Shown here: one piece after another, positions 1-8,134 of the stretch | How the letters are laid out: the number at the start of each line of letters is the position of its first letter | How positions within the stretch are numbered: the first letter of the stretch is position 1 | Source of the DNA: Sulfuricystis thermophila | GTDB lineage: Bacteria > Pseudomonadota > Gammaproteobacteria > Burkholderiales > Rhodocyclaceae | Length of the DNA: 64,000 nucleotides | Direction of reading: 5' to 3' | Assembly (NCBI RefSeq): GCF_004323595.1 | Contig: NZ_AP019373.1 | Coordinates: 434,001-498,000 of the forward strand | Notes under the pieces: model-generated | The model's database searches: none | Told to the model about the DNA's origin: nothing | The model's input: only the letters and a program-made list of their open reading frames with translations | Translations under genes and position numbers: made by a program

Positions 1-209
1 GGGGCCTTCATGACGAGGGCGGGATTGGTGGCGGCGCCGTCGGCGCCGATGGTTTTCAGGGCGACGTCGAGGTCCTTGGCGCCGAAGGCGGCGGCGTTCC
101 ATTCATTGGCATAGGCCAGCGTCGGCTTGAGCATCCCGCTGGCCAGCAGGCCAGCGAGCACGCCCGTCGCCCCCGCCCCCTTCAGCACCGTCCTGCGAAT
201 CAGATCCAT
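1..209 (-). CDS. soxY: SoxY-like sulfur carrier protein, N-terminal part (cut by window edge)
   Basis: Only the first 69 codons are inside the window. The ATG at 209 follows an AAGGAG Shine-Dalgarno. The product begins MDLIRRTVLKGAG and runs into a hydrophobic stretch ending LAYA, a twin-arginine signal peptide. The mature part starts with the AFGAKDLDVALKTIGA pattern expected of SoxY, the Tat-exported periplasmic subunit that carries sulfur intermediates on a C-terminal cysteine in thiosulfate oxidation. The GGCGG C-terminal motif lies outside the window, so the family call rests on the N-terminus and on the neighbouring sulfur-transport gene. Another Tat-exported protein is possible. Confidence 0.7.
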   Translation of the reverse strand, partial: MDLIRRTVLKGAGATGVLAGLLASGMLKPTLAYANEWNAAAFGAKDLDVALKTIGADGAATNPALVMKA

Positions 210-240
210 CTGTGAGTCTCCTTGGTCGATAGTTGAAACA

Positions 241-1341
241 TCAAATCTCGCGCATCATGCGCCAGTATTGGAATTTCATCGTCGCAGCCGCTCCTGCGAT
301 GATCGCCACGAGCGTCAGAATCGAGCCGAGTGCCAACGTCGAGACCCCGGTGATACCCTGACCGATCGTGCAGCCCATTGATAATACCCCGCCGATGCCC
401 ATCAGTACCGCACCGATCGCGTGGTTGAGAAAATCGCCCACCGAAACGAACCACTCGATGCGGAAGCCGCGCGAGAGCATCGCCCAGAGGAAGGAGCCGA
501 AAATCACACCGAACAGTGCAACGATGCCGAAATTGATCAATGAAACGTCACCCGGGTTCATCAGGTAGCGTGCGGCATCGCCCATCGGGCTGATGAAGGT
601 GAACGATTGGGTTTCGACCCGTAGCGGCTTGCTTTCGGCAAAGTCGGCCCATTCTTTCCATTCGGCGCCCATCGGCCCCCCTGTGACATACCAGCCGGCG
701 ATGACGATCAGGCCGATGCCGATCCCCGCCAAAACGTTGTCGCGGTTGGTGCGGAAATCGCGCGCGGCAAAAGCGAAGGCGATCAGGGCAAAGGCCACGA
801 TCAGGCCGGCAACGGTATTGCCCAGGCCGGTGAGTTCGCCGAGCGTCTGGCTCTGGAAGCCGCGTGCCGCGAGGTCGATCGTGGTTGGCGCAATCCAGCG
901 TCCGAACACGTCGTTGTAGAAGTTCGTCCACAGCATCGCATAGGCGCACAATGCGGCAATGACGATGACGACCAGTGATTTGAGATTGCCCGCGCCGATA
1001 CGCACCGCGGTCTTGTTGCCGCAGCCGGAAGCCAGCGTCATACCGATGCCGAACATGAAGCCGCCCAGCAAGTAACGTAGCCAGGCAAACTGGCTCGTGC
1101 GGTAAGGCGGGAAGGTGCCGCTGGCGAGATTCAGTTTACCCATCGCTTCGAGCACGACGACGCCGAGCATCGCGACGGCACCGGCAAGCAGCCAGGCGCG
1201 CAGGCGACCGGTGTCGCCCATGTTGACCCAATCGGAGACGGCGCCCATGGTGCAAAAGTTGGTTTTGTTGGCCAACATGCCCAGCACCGTTGCCAAGGCA
1301 AAAGCGATCAGCAGCACCTGATGATGGATCGTGAATTCCAC
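241..1341 (-). CDS. YeeE/YedE family sulfur-compound transporter
   Basis: A 366-residue polytopic membrane protein with about ten hydrophobic segments. It has the two conserved cysteine motifs of the YeeE/YedE (DUF395) family: NKTNFCTMGA near the N-terminus with SGCGNK about 90 residues later, and SMGCTIGQG near the C-terminus. Family members import thiosulfate or related sulfur species. The GTG at 1341 is chosen because GGAGGA lies about 9 bases upstream and the protein then begins at the first helix; a longer frame from 1422 adds 27 unlikely residues. It sits just upstream of the soxY-like gene on the same strand, which suggests a SoxT-type role feeding or protecting the Sox system. The substrate is inferred. 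Confidence 0.88.
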   Translation of the reverse strand: MEFTIHHQVLLIAFALATVLGMLANKTNFCTMGAVSDWVNMGDTGRLRAWLLAGAVAMLGVVVLEAMGKLNLASGTFPPYRTSQFAWLRYLLGGFMFGIGMTLASGCGNKTAVRIGAGNLKSLVVIVIAALCAYAMLWTNFYNDVFGRWIAPTTIDLAARGFQSQTLGELTGLGNTVAGLIVAFALIAFAFAARDFRTNRDNVLAGIGIGLIVIAGWYVTGGPMGAEWKEWADFAESKPLRVETQSFTFISPMGDAARYLMNPGDVSLINFGIVALFGVIFGSFLWAMLSRGFRIEWFVSVGDFLNHAIGAVLMGIGGVLSMGCTIGQGITGVSTLALGSILTLVAIIAGAAATMKFQYWRMMREI

Positions 1342-1445
1342 GTTTCGATCTCCTCCAGTCTTGTTTCTGCCAACAGGTTGCGCAATGAATGAGGCAAGGA
1401 CGCGAAGCACCATTCGTTGCACAGACTCTGCCGCACATCTCGTTG

Positions 1446-1473
1446 CCGCGTGTTACGGAAGCCGCACACGCGG
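1446..1473 (-). terminator. Hairpin downstream of queC
   Basis: CCGCGTGT and ACACGCGG are perfect 8-base arms around a 12-base loop, about 35 bases past the queC stop and before the sulfur-transporter leader. No U-tract follows on the minus strand, so intrinsic termination is uncertain. It may mark the end of the long ruv-tol-que transcript or only protect its 3' end. Confidence 0.4.
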
Positions 1474-1506
1474 AGCCGATGGTTTTTGGGCCGGATTGTA
1501 ACGACT

Positions 1507-2184
1507 TTAGCGATAGCGTGTCGGATCGGGTACGCCTGCGGCCGCGAAGCCGGCGCGGCGCAGGCGGCAGGAATCGCAGACGCCGCAGGCACGGCCCTGT
1601 TCATCCGCCTGATAGCAGGAGACCGTCAGCGCGTAATCGACACCAAGCGCCACGCCGCGGCGGATGATCTCGGCCTTGGACAGAGCGATCAATGGCGCAT
1701 GGATCTTCAGCGCCCGGCCTTCGACGGCCGCCTTGGTGGCGAGATTGGCCAAGCGCTCGAACGCCTCGATGAACGCCGGGCGGCAATCGGGATAGCCGGA
1801 ATAATCGACTGCATTCACGCCGACGAAGATGTCCTGCGCGCCGAGGATTTCCGCCCAGCCGAGCGCGAGCGACAGCATGATGGTGTTGCGCGCCGGCACA
1901 TAGGTGACGGGAATGCCCGGCTGGACACCCCCGGTCGGCACAGCGATCGATGGATCGGTGAGCGCCGAGCCGCCAAACTGGCCGATGTCGAGATGCACGA
2001 CGCGGTGTTCGCTGGCGCCCAGCGCCGCTGCGACGCGCGCCGCGGCCGCCAGTTCGGCATGGTGACGTTGGCCGTAATCGACCGACAGGCAATGACAGGC
2101 GTATCCCTCGCTTTGCGCGATCGCAAGGCAGGTGGCGGAATCCAGGCCGCCGGAAAGCAAAACCACCGCAGGTTTAGCGGCCAC
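1507..2184 (-). CDS. queC: 7-cyano-7-deazaguanine synthase QueC
   Basis: QueC converts 7-carboxy-7-deazaguanine to preQ0 using ATP and ammonia, in the queuosine tRNA-modification pathway. At 225 residues it matches family length. The PP-loop [10 protein letters not shown] is at residues 10-19. Four zinc-binding cysteines are at about 190, 200, 203 and 206 (pattern C-x9-C-x2-C-x2-C). The GTG at 2184 fits the normal N-terminus and overlaps the end of queE by 11 bases, so the two are translationally coupled. The frame is open upstream to 2349, but that part is the shadow of queE. It is the last gene of the minus-strand ruv-tol-que series. Confidence 0.95.
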   Translation of the reverse strand: MAAKPAVVLLSGGLDSATCLAIAQSEGYACHCLSVDYGQRHHAELAAAARVAAALGASEHRVVHLDIGQFGGSALTDPSIAVPTGGVQPGIPVTYVPARNTIMLSLALGWAEILGAQDIFVGVNAVDYSGYPDCRPAFIEAFERLANLATKAAVEGRALKIHAPLIALSKAEIIRRGVALGVDYALTVSCYQADEQGRACGVCDSCRLRRAGFAAAGVPDPTRYR

Positions 2185-2848
2185 GCTCGGCTCCCCAGAG
2201 CACTTTGTGCAATTGCAGCTGGAAGCGCACCGGCAGACGGTCGGCGAGAATCCATTCGGCCAGCTGTGCGGGCGGCAGACGGTCCGCCACCGGCGAGAAC
2301 AGCACCGGGCAGACGGCGAGGTGCCGTCCTGCCAGCGCCGATTTTTCATGCCGTCCCGCGAGGACGTCCTTTGCCCAGTCGTAATCGGCGCGTGAGGCGA
2401 GCACGAATTTCACCTCGTCGCTTGGCCGCAAGTGAGCGAGATTTTCCCAGCGATTCTTGTCGACCTCGCCGGAGCCGGGCGCCTTGATGTCGACGATGCG
2501 GGAGACGCGCGCATCGACGGCGGAGATGTCGAGCGCCCCCGAGGTTTCCAATGACACCGAGTAGCCGGCATCGCACAGCGCGTTGAGCAGGGAGTGACAG
2601 GCGGATTGCGCGAGCGGCTCGCCGCCCGTGACGCAGACCGTCGGGCATTCGAATGCGGCGACGCGTTCGAGGATCCCGGCCAATGACAGCGTCTCGCCAC
2701 CGGAGAAGGCATAGGCTGTGTCGCACCAAACACAGCGCAGCGGACAGCCCGTCAGGCGGATGAAAACGGTGGGCAGGCCGACGCGTGTCGATTCGCCCTG
2801 CAGGGAATGGAAGATCTCGCTGACGCGCAGCGTGGGGACGGCGGTCAC
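2174..2848 (-). CDS. queE: 7-carboxy-7-deazaguanine synthase QueE (radical SAM)
   Basis: QueE is the radical-SAM enzyme that makes 7-carboxy-7-deazaguanine from 6-carboxytetrahydropterin. At 224 residues it has the C-x3-C-x2-C cluster motif at Cys35, Cys39 and Cys42, a TGGEP motif, and the conserved QLQLHK end. The GTG start at 2848 overlaps the cpoB stop (GTGA). Around residue 168 the loop before CPVLFSPV carries [14 protein letters not shown]. This is the translation of one copy of the dispersed repeat plus a partial second copy, and looks longer than the same loop in homologues as I recall them. The core fold should be unaffected. Confidence 0.94.
   Translation of the reverse strand: MTAVPTLRVSEIFHSLQGESTRVGLPTVFIRLTGCPLRCVWCDTAYAFSGGETLSLAGILERVAAFECPTVCVTGGEPLAQSACHSLLNALCDAGYSVSLETSGALDISAVDARVSRIVDIKAPGSGEVDKNRWENLAHLRPSDEVKFVLASRADYDWAKDVLAGRHEKSALAGRHLAVCPVLFSPVADRLPPAQLAEWILADRLPVRFQLQLHKVLWGAERGR
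2320..2345 (-). repeat. Dispersed 26-bp repeat, copy 1 (inside queE)
   Basis: Minus-strand copy of the family whose core is AAGTCGGCGCTGGCGGGACG. It is translated in frame in queE as K-S-A-L-A-G-R-H. A second GCGGGACGGCA segment lies just 5' of it in the gene, so the insertion looks partly duplicated. Confidence 0.8.
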
Positions 2849-3624
2849 CGTTTTTTCGGCGCGAGGGTCTTGAGCCGGGTGCGGCCGTTGTCGGCCGCCG
2901 GGCTGGTCGGGTATTTCTGGATCAGCGCTTCGAGCGTCTGGATCGCGCCCTTGACATCCTTCGCCTCGACCTGGGCATTGGCGCGCGCCAGCAGCGCATC
3001 GGGCGCCTTCGGGTCGTTCGGCCAGTTCGCGGGCACCTTGCCGTAGAGTTCGGCGGCCTTGTCGAACTGGCGCTGCTGATAGAGGCTGGAAGCCAGCCAG
3101 TAGGTCGCGTTCGGCAGCAGCGAGGATTTCGGATAGGTGGCGACGAAGCCTTCGAAGGCTGCTTGGGCTTCCTTGTACTTGCCGCCGCGGAACAGGCTCA
3201 ACGCGGTCTCGAAATCGCGCATCTCGGCCTGCGGATCGGCGGGCTTCTGGGGAGCTGGCGCCGCGCCGTCCTGCGGCGCGACTGCCGGGGCGGCGGCTGC
3301 GCTTTCGAGCTTGCGCAGACGGGCGTCGAGATCGACGTAGAAGTCCTGCTGGCGCTTGTGGGCGGCCTCAAGGCTATTGGTCAGCACCTCGACCTGGCCG
3401 GTCAAACGCGCGACGTCGGCGCGCAGCGCCTCGAGCTGGTTGGCGAAATCGAGCTGATTCTTCGCCAGTGCCTCGACGCGCTGGCGCACGGTTTCGAGTG
3501 ACTGGGTCGTCTCGGCGCGCAGCTCGCGGATCTGGCGGCGCGCCTCGTCGTCATCGAACATGCCGGCGCGGGCGCCCAAGGGCAGCGCCAGTGTCAAACA
3601 AATCAGGAAAACGGTTTTTTTCAT
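2845..3624 (-). CDS. cpoB: Cell division coordinator CpoB (YbgF, Tol-Pal system)
   Basis: A periplasmic protein that couples Tol-Pal outer-membrane constriction with PBP1B-driven septal peptidoglycan synthesis. At 259 residues it has a cleavable signal peptide (MKKTVFLICLTLALPLG, cleavage near ARA), a coiled coil at about 30-95 that trimerises in the family, an Ala/Pro linker, and TPR repeats from about 135 to the end (DFETALSLFRGGKYKEAQAAF and following). The ATG at 3624 starts the signal peptide; an upstream in-frame extension to 3750 is just read-through of the intergenic element. The stop overlaps the queE start. Gene order pal-cpoB is typical. Confidence 0.93.
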   Translation of the reverse strand: MKKTVFLICLTLALPLGARAGMFDDDEARRQIRELRAETTQSLETVRQRVEALAKNQLDFANQLEALRADVARLTGQVEVLTNSLEAAHKRQQDFYVDLDARLRKLESAAAAPAVAPQDGAAPAPQKPADPQAEMRDFETALSLFRGGKYKEAQAAFEGFVATYPKSSLLPNATYWLASSLYQQRQFDKAAELYGKVPANWPNDPKAPDALLARANAQVEAKDVKGAIQTLEALIQKYPTSPAADNGRTRLKTLAPKKR

Positions 3625-3628
3625 GCAA

Positions 3629-3771
3629 GAAACCTCTGTTTGACGCCGCGAGCGGGATGGGATGCAAGGCGCACGGAGCGCAGCGACCGAGACATACCTG
3701 ATAGGTAGGCGAGGGAGCGAGCACCGCGCAACGCAGCAGACCGCCCGCACAGCCAGTCAGGCAGAGGTTTC
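3629..3771. repeat. Hairpin-rich intergenic element with 16-bp imperfect terminal inverted repeats
   Basis: The cpoB-pal gap is bounded by GAAACCTCTGTTTGAC at 3629-3644 and its inverse at 3756-3771, with 14 of 16 positions matching. A small palindrome (TACCT, three bases, AGGTA) lies in the interior. The sequence is purine/pyrimidine-alternating and rich in GCGC words, unlike the flanking genes. One inverted-repeat arm holds the AGAGG used as the cpoB ribosome binding site. It resembles multicopy intergenic sequences of betaproteobacteria, but copy number cannot be checked here. Confidence 0.6.
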
Positions 3772-3774
3772 ATT

Positions 3775-4311
3775 TCAGAACTCGCCGGAATAAAGCATGT
3801 CACCGCGGCGATTCTGCGCCCAGCAGGATTCGGTGGCTTCGGTGCACACCGGCTTTTCCTCGCCGAGGCTGACGGCTTCGAGCTGTGACTCCTTGACGCC
3901 GAGCAGCATCAGCGCCTTCTTCACCGCTTCGGCGCGCTTTTGTCCCAGCGCCAGGTTGTATTCGCGGCTGCCGCGCTCGTCGGCATTGCCCTGGATCAGC
4001 ATCTTCATCTGCGGGTTCTTGATCAGGAACTGGGCATGATGATTGAGCAGCGACTGATACTCGTCCTTGACGACGTAGCTGTCGAAATCGAAGTAGATGC
4101 TGCGCTTGGCGAGCGGGCTCTTCGGATCCTTCAAGGCGGCGAGCGAGTAGGGATCGGTGCTCGCCGTGTCGACCGGCGAGGTGGAAGAGACGGGGCCAGG
4201 CGTGCGGCTTTCGACGCCGGCGGCGGCTTGTTCGGGAGCGGGCGGCTGGCTACCGCAGCCAGCGAGCAGGGCAAGGGTGACGAGAGAGGCGGCGAGCATT
4301 GAAATGCGCAT
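3775..4311 (-). CDS. pal: Peptidoglycan-associated lipoprotein Pal
   Basis: Outer-membrane lipoprotein anchoring the envelope to peptidoglycan and binding TolB. 178 residues: lipoprotein signal with lipobox LAGC (Cys19 lipidated), a Ser/Pro/Ala-rich tether to about residue 65, then an OmpA-like domain. That domain has the YFDFDSYVV start and the peptidoglycan-binding NADERGSREYNLALGQKRA segment. It follows tolB by 28 bases on the minus strand and precedes cpoB across the hairpin element. Confidence 0.95.
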   Translation of the reverse strand: MRISMLAASLVTLALLAGCGSQPPAPEQAAAGVESRTPGPVSSTSPVDTASTDPYSLAALKDPKSPLAKRSIYFDFDSYVVKDEYQSLLNHHAQFLIKNPQMKMLIQGNADERGSREYNLALGQKRAEAVKKALMLLGVKESQLEAVSLGEEKPVCTEATESCWAQNRRGDMLYSGEF

Positions 4312-4339
4312 GGCGGTTTCCTTGACTTAAGTGAGAGCT

Positions 4340-5617
4340 TTACTTGTTGGTGAAGGGGCCCCAGGCAGGCTCGCGGACATCCGCGGCCTGCACCGAGAGG
4401 CGTTGTTTGACGCGGCCATCGACCGACACCGCGGCAAGCACGCCGCGCCCGCCGACTTCGGTGGCGAACAGGATCATGCGGCCGTTGGGGGCGAAGCTCG
4501 GCGATTCGTCCTTCGCGGTGTCGGTGAGCACCTGCACCTGGCGGCTGGCGAGATCCATCACCGCGACGCGGAAGCGGCCGCCATCGCGGGTAACGAAGGC
4601 GAGCGTCTTGCCGTCGGGCGATAGGCGTGGCGTGACGTTGTAGCTGCCGTCGAAGGTGATGCGCTGGGCCGCACCGCCGGCGACCGGCTGGCGGTAGATC
4701 TGCGGGCTGCCGCCGCGATCGGAGGTGAAGTAGATGAATTCGCCATCGGGCGAAAACTGCGGCTCGGTGTCGATGCCCGACGAGGAGGACAGCCGCGTGA
4801 CGCCGCTGCCGTCGGCATTGACGAGGTAGAGCTGCGAATTGCCGTCCTTGGTCAGCACGACGGCGAGCTTCCTGCCATCCGGCGACCAGGCGGGCGCCGA
4901 ATTGGAGCCCTTGAAGTTGGCGGCGACGTGACGCTTGCCGGTGGCGAGATCATGCACGTAGATGACCGGTTTCTTGGCCTCGAAGGAAACGTAGGCGAGC
5001 TTGCTGCCGTCGGGCGACCAGGCCGGCGAGATGATCGGCTCGCGGGAGGCCAGCGCGGGCTGAGGATTGTTGCCATCGGCATCGGCGATCTGCAGCTCGT
5101 AGCGGCCGGCGCTCTTCACCACGTAGGCGATGCGTGTCGAGAAGATGCCGCGTTCGCCGGTGAGTTTCTCGTAGATCGTGTCGGCGATGCGGTGCGCGGT
5201 GGCGCGAATCTGGCTCGTGGTGTGCGTCAGTGCCAGGCCGTCGATCGCGGCCTGCTTCTGGATGTCGTAGAGGCGGAAGCGCGTTTCATACCGGCCATCG
5301 GGGAGGCTCACGAGGCTGCCGGCGGCGAGCGCATCGGCGCCACGGCTTTTCCAGTCGGGGAAGTTCGGCGGCGTGTTTTCGTCCAAGACGCTGCCGGCCG
5401 TATTGACGAGATTGAAGCGGCCGCTTCTTTCGAGGTCGGCGCGGATCACCGAGGTCAATGCCTGGGCGACGACGCGTTCGCCGGCAAAGTCGCTGATCGC
5501 GATCGGCAGGCGGCTTGCGCCCGCGCCGGTGATCTCGATGGAAAGCTGGGCCTGGGCCAGCATCGCGGCGCCGGCGAACAGCAGAGCTGCGGCCAGTCGG
5601 GAAATGAGTGGTTTCAT
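4340..5617 (-). CDS. tolB: Tol-Pal system periplasmic protein TolB
   Basis: Periplasmic beta-propeller that binds Pal and the C-terminal domain of TolA. 425 residues: signal peptide (MKPLISRLAAALLFAGAAML, cleavage near AQA), an N-terminal alpha/beta domain to about 160, then repeated WD40-like PD40 blades each with an SPDG-type turn (SPAWSPDGSKLAYVS, APAWSPDGRKLAVVL, EPQFSPDGEFIYFTS). The ATG at 5617 begins the signal peptide; no strong ribosome binding site precedes it. A TATAAT word lies about 10 bases upstream, but no clear -35 accompanies it. Confidence 0.95.
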   Translation of the reverse strand: MKPLISRLAAALLFAGAAMLAQAQLSIEITGAGASRLPIAISDFAGERVVAQALTSVIRADLERSGRFNLVNTAGSVLDENTPPNFPDWKSRGADALAAGSLVSLPDGRYETRFRLYDIQKQAAIDGLALTHTTSQIRATAHRIADTIYEKLTGERGIFSTRIAYVVKSAGRYELQIADADGNNPQPALASREPIISPAWSPDGSKLAYVSFEAKKPVIYVHDLATGKRHVAANFKGSNSAPAWSPDGRKLAVVLTKDGNSQLYLVNADGSGVTRLSSSSGIDTEPQFSPDGEFIYFTSDRGGSPQIYRQPVAGGAAQRITFDGSYNVTPRLSPDGKTLAFVTRDGGRFRVAVMDLASRQVQVLTDTAKDESPSFAPNGRMILFATEVGGRGVLAAVSVDGRVKQRLSVQAADVREPAWGPFTNK

Positions 5618-5648
5618 GATCTTGCGATTATACGCGCGGGGCAGAGGG

Positions 5649-6434
5649 TCATTCTTCCAGAGGCCTAAAGCGCAGCTCCAGCGTGCGGCTGAACAGTTCC
5701 TTTTGCGCCGGCGTGGGCAACGGGCTGGACTTGCGGATCGCGCGCTCGGTGGCGGCATCCCAGGCCGGATTGCCGGAGGATTTCTTCAGCCGTACGTCGA
5801 GCACTTCGCCGCTCGGCAACTGGGTGACCTCGAAGATCGCCTCGGGATTGCCTTTCACGTCGGCCGGCAGCACGATGTTGCCGCGCACCTTGCCGCGGAT
5901 CTTCGCGATGTAGTCGGCCATCGCATTCGACTGCGCGGCGCTTGCCTGCTGGGCCTTGAGCGCGGCGAGCTCCTTCGCCGCCTCCCGGGCGGCGGCTTCG
6001 GCGGTCTTGCGCTTCTCGGTTTCCATGAGCTCGCGCTCGAGCTGTTCCTTGAAGGGATCCTTGGGCGGCTCTGCCTTCGGTTCGGGCTTGGGCTCGGGTT
6101 TCGGCGGCGGCTTGGGTTTCTCTTTTTGGGCGATGTCCGGTTTGGGCGGTGGCTTCACCGGTTCCGGTTTGGCGACAGGCTTGGGCTCTGACTGCGGCTT
6201 GGGTTGCGGTTTCGGTTCGGGCTCCGGCTGCGGTGCGGGTTTGGGCTCCGGCGCGGAAGTCGGCGCTGGTGGGACGGCACGCACCAGATCGACCGCGACC
6301 ACTTCGGTTTTTTTCGTCTGCCAGTGGATGCCATAGACGATCAGCAGGATCAGCACGACATGGATCAGCACCGCGAGGACGAAGGCGATGCGCTTGCCGG
6401 GAACCTTGCGAGGCTGGGTGCGGAAGTCGTTCAT
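5649..6434 (-). CDS. tolA: Cell envelope integrity protein TolA
   Basis: Inner-membrane protein linking TolQR energy to TolB/Pal. 261 residues: short cytoplasmic N-terminus, one membrane helix at about 15-36, then a domain II that is mostly Pro/Lys/Glu repeats (PKPEPKPEPK) with a shorter charged helix (about 120-165). The C-terminal TonB/TolA domain follows from about 170 (YIAKIRGKVRGNIVLP, with VRLKKSSGNPAWDAATERAI). The repeat-derived P-P-A-P-T-S-A lies at about residue 55, where domain II begins. The start overlaps the tolR stop. Confidence 0.92.
   Translation of the reverse strand: MNDFRTQPRKVPGKRIAFVLAVLIHVVLILLIVYGIHWQTKKTEVVAVDLVRAVPPAPTSAPEPKPAPQPEPEPKPQPKPQSEPKPVAKPEPVKPPPKPDIAQKEKPKPPPKPEPKPEPKAEPPKDPFKEQLERELMETEKRKTAEAAAREAAKELAALKAQQASAAQSNAMADYIAKIRGKVRGNIVLPADVKGNPEAIFEVTQLPSGEVLDVRLKKSSGNPAWDAATERAIRKSSPLPTPAQKELFSRTLELRFRPLEE
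6256..6281 (+). repeat. Dispersed 26-bp repeat, copy 2 (inside tolA)
   Basis: Matches the family core with changes at GCTGGT and at both ends. On the tolA strand it reads R-A-V-P-P-A-P-T-S, merging with the natural Pro-rich linker, so the insertion costs the protein little. Confidence 0.7.
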
Positions 6435-6844
6435 TTGCCTCTGGTCTGGACGAGCAGGCCGATCTTGGCGACCTGGGCGCGTTGCAGTTCATCCATCACA
6501 TCGAGCACCGCCGCATATTTCGTGTTACGGTCGGCGGCGATCAGCACCGGCTGATCGGGGTTCTTTTCCTGCGCCTGCCGGATGCGCTCGGCCAGTTCCA
6601 GCCGCCCGACGCTGACCGTGGCCCCGCCCAGGGCGCGGTCTCTCATCTCCATCGCGCCGTCGGCCTTGACGATGATTTCGAGCGGCTCGACCGGTGGCGC
6701 GGCCGCCTTGCCGACGGAGGGTAGCTCGATCGCGGCGGGCTGGATCATCGGCGCAGTGACCATGAAGATGATCAACAGCACCAGCATCACGTCGATGTAG
6801 GGCACGACGTTGATCTCGTGTTTGAGACGTCTTTGTCGCATCAC
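6431..6844 (-). CDS. tolR: Biopolymer transport protein TolR (ExbD family)
   Basis: 137-residue single-pass inner-membrane protein of the proton-driven TolQR motor. A membrane helix at about residues 15-35 carries the conserved aspartate of the family ([19 protein letters not shown]), and a periplasmic domain follows. It overlaps tolQ upstream and tolA downstream by 4 bases each, as expected of one translationally coupled operon. Confidence 0.95.
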   Translation of the reverse strand: MMRQRRLKHEINVVPYIDVMLVLLIIFMVTAPMIQPAAIELPSVGKAAAPPVEPLEIIVKADGAMEMRDRALGGATVSVGRLELAERIRQAQEKNPDQPVLIAADRNTKYAAVLDVMDELQRAQVAKIGLLVQTRGK

Positions 6845-7518
6845 TTCATCTGCCGTTGCAGGATGTTCGAAAACTCTTCCATGAAGCTTTCGAAGCGCAC
6901 CGCGAGCCGGTCGGTGTCATGCGCGAAACGGTTGTAGGCCACCACGGCGGGAATCGCGGCGAACAGACCGATCGCGGTGGCCACCAGCGCCTCGGCGATG
7001 CCGGGAGCGACGGCGGCGAGTGTCGCCGTCTGCATGCTGGAAAGGCCGCGGAACGAGTGCATGATGCCCCACACCGTGCCGAACAGGCCGACATAAGGCG
7101 ATACCGAGCCAGCCGAAGCGAGGAAGGCCAGATGCGCTTCGAGGTCATCCACTTCGCGTTGGTAGGTGGCGCGCATCGCGCGGCGCACGCCGTCGATCGC
7201 GGTGGCGGGGTCGAGCAGCTTTTGTCCGCGCAACTTGGTGAATTCGCGGAAGCCAGCGGCGAAGATGCGTTCCATGGCGCCGTTGTGCTGCGGGTCGCCG
7301 ATCGCCTCCTGATACAGCGTGTTCAGATCGCCGCCGCTCCAGAAGTCGCGCTCGAATTGGTCGGTCTTGCGCCGCGCGTCGCGCAGCTGAAACCATTTGC
7401 GGAAGATCCAGTACCAGGACATGACGGAAACATAGGTGAGCACCGCCATCACCAGCTTGACGATCAGGCTGGCGTTGGTGATCAATTCGACGATGGCGAG
7501 ATCCTGAGTGACGTTCAT
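6841..7518 (-). CDS. tolQ: Tol-Pal system protein TolQ (ExbB/MotA family)
   Basis: 225-residue inner-membrane channel subunit of the Tol motor. It has three membrane segments: one near residues 15-40, and two in the C-terminal half around [17 protein letters not shown] and [23 protein letters not shown]. The GTVWGI and [10 protein letters not shown] motifs are diagnostic of TolQ/ExbB. It overlaps ybgC upstream and tolR downstream by 4 bases. Confidence 0.96.
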   Translation of the reverse strand: MNVTQDLAIVELITNASLIVKLVMAVLTYVSVMSWYWIFRKWFQLRDARRKTDQFERDFWSGGDLNTLYQEAIGDPQHNGAMERIFAAGFREFTKLRGQKLLDPATAIDGVRRAMRATYQREVDDLEAHLAFLASAGSVSPYVGLFGTVWGIMHSFRGLSSMQTATLAAVAPGIAEALVATAIGLFAAIPAVVAYNRFAHDTDRLAVRFESFMEEFSNILQRQMK

Positions 7519-7922
7519 GATGTCTGTGTTGATCGGATGCTTTCGAAAAGCGGTGCCGGCAGCGCGGTGGCGCGCCCACGGCCGAGGTCCAGGCAGGCGA
7601 CGCGCACCTTGGCGGTGAGGAGCGTCTCCTTGCCCCGCCGGATCGATTGTGCGAAGGTGACTTGCGCGCGGCCCAGCGCTTCGACCGCGGTGGCGACGAC
7701 GAGTTCATCGTCGAGCCGCGCCGGTTTGAGATACTCGGCAGAAAAGGAGCGGACCGCGAAGGCGATGCCCGTTTCTCGCGCAAGCAGGCGCTGTTCGAAG
7801 CCAAGCTGACGGAGGAACTCGGTGCGGCCGCGTTCGAGATATTTGAGGTAGTTGGCGTAATACACCACGCCGCCGGCGTCGGTGTCCTCGTAATAGACAC
7901 GCACGGGCAGATGGCTAATCAT
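7515..7922 (-). CDS. ybgC: Tol-Pal-associated acyl-CoA thioesterase YbgC
   Basis: Hot-dog-fold acyl-CoA thioesterase that heads the tol-pal operon. The core VRVYYEDTDAGGVVYYANYLKYLERGRTE includes the catalytic aspartate and the YxDTDxxGxVYxxxY signature. From the ATG at 7922 it has 135 residues, the usual size. An in-frame ATG at 7976 would add 18 residues without family support. The 7922 start lies inside the left arm of the inverted-repeat element at 7917-8134, so the element supplies the ybgC start region. Confidence 0.93.
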   Translation of the reverse strand: MISHLPVRVYYEDTDAGGVVYYANYLKYLERGRTEFLRQLGFEQRLLARETGIAFAVRSFSAEYLKPARLDDELVVATAVEALGRAQVTFAQSIRRGKETLLTAKVRVACLDLGRGRATALPAPLFESIRSTQTS

Positions 7923-8134
7923 CCCAGATTGTCCATTAGACCAGGCTGATGCGTCATGAGCATGCGAAACCATCATTTCATCGCCCTACACGGCGGGTCT
8001 CAAACTGCGGGCGGCATCTTCGCGCCCCCGCTCCTCGCCAATAGACACCGTTATTGGCTCGTCGCGGGGACGCAAATCTGCTCGCCCTCGCCATCGATAC
8101 CCGCTCGCGTTCCAATGGACAATCTGGGATCATT
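7917..8134. repeat. Intergenic element with 17-bp perfect inverted repeats, ybgC-ruvB
   Basis: ATCCCAGATTGTCCATT at 7921-7937 recurs inverted at 8114-8130, and similarity extends a few bases further on both sides. The 176-base interior is centred on a hairpin with CCAATA/TATTGG arms at about 8039-8058, extended by CCCCGC/GCGGGG. The left arm contains the ybgC start codon and the right arm the ruvB stop codon, so the arms coincide with gene ends. It looks like a small non-autonomous element. No coding sequence is seen inside. Confidence 0.65.

Noticed and set aside
5624-5640. TATAAT word just upstream of tolB as an internal promoter
   Set aside because: No credible -35 box at the right distance; tolB lies within a tightly coupled operon.
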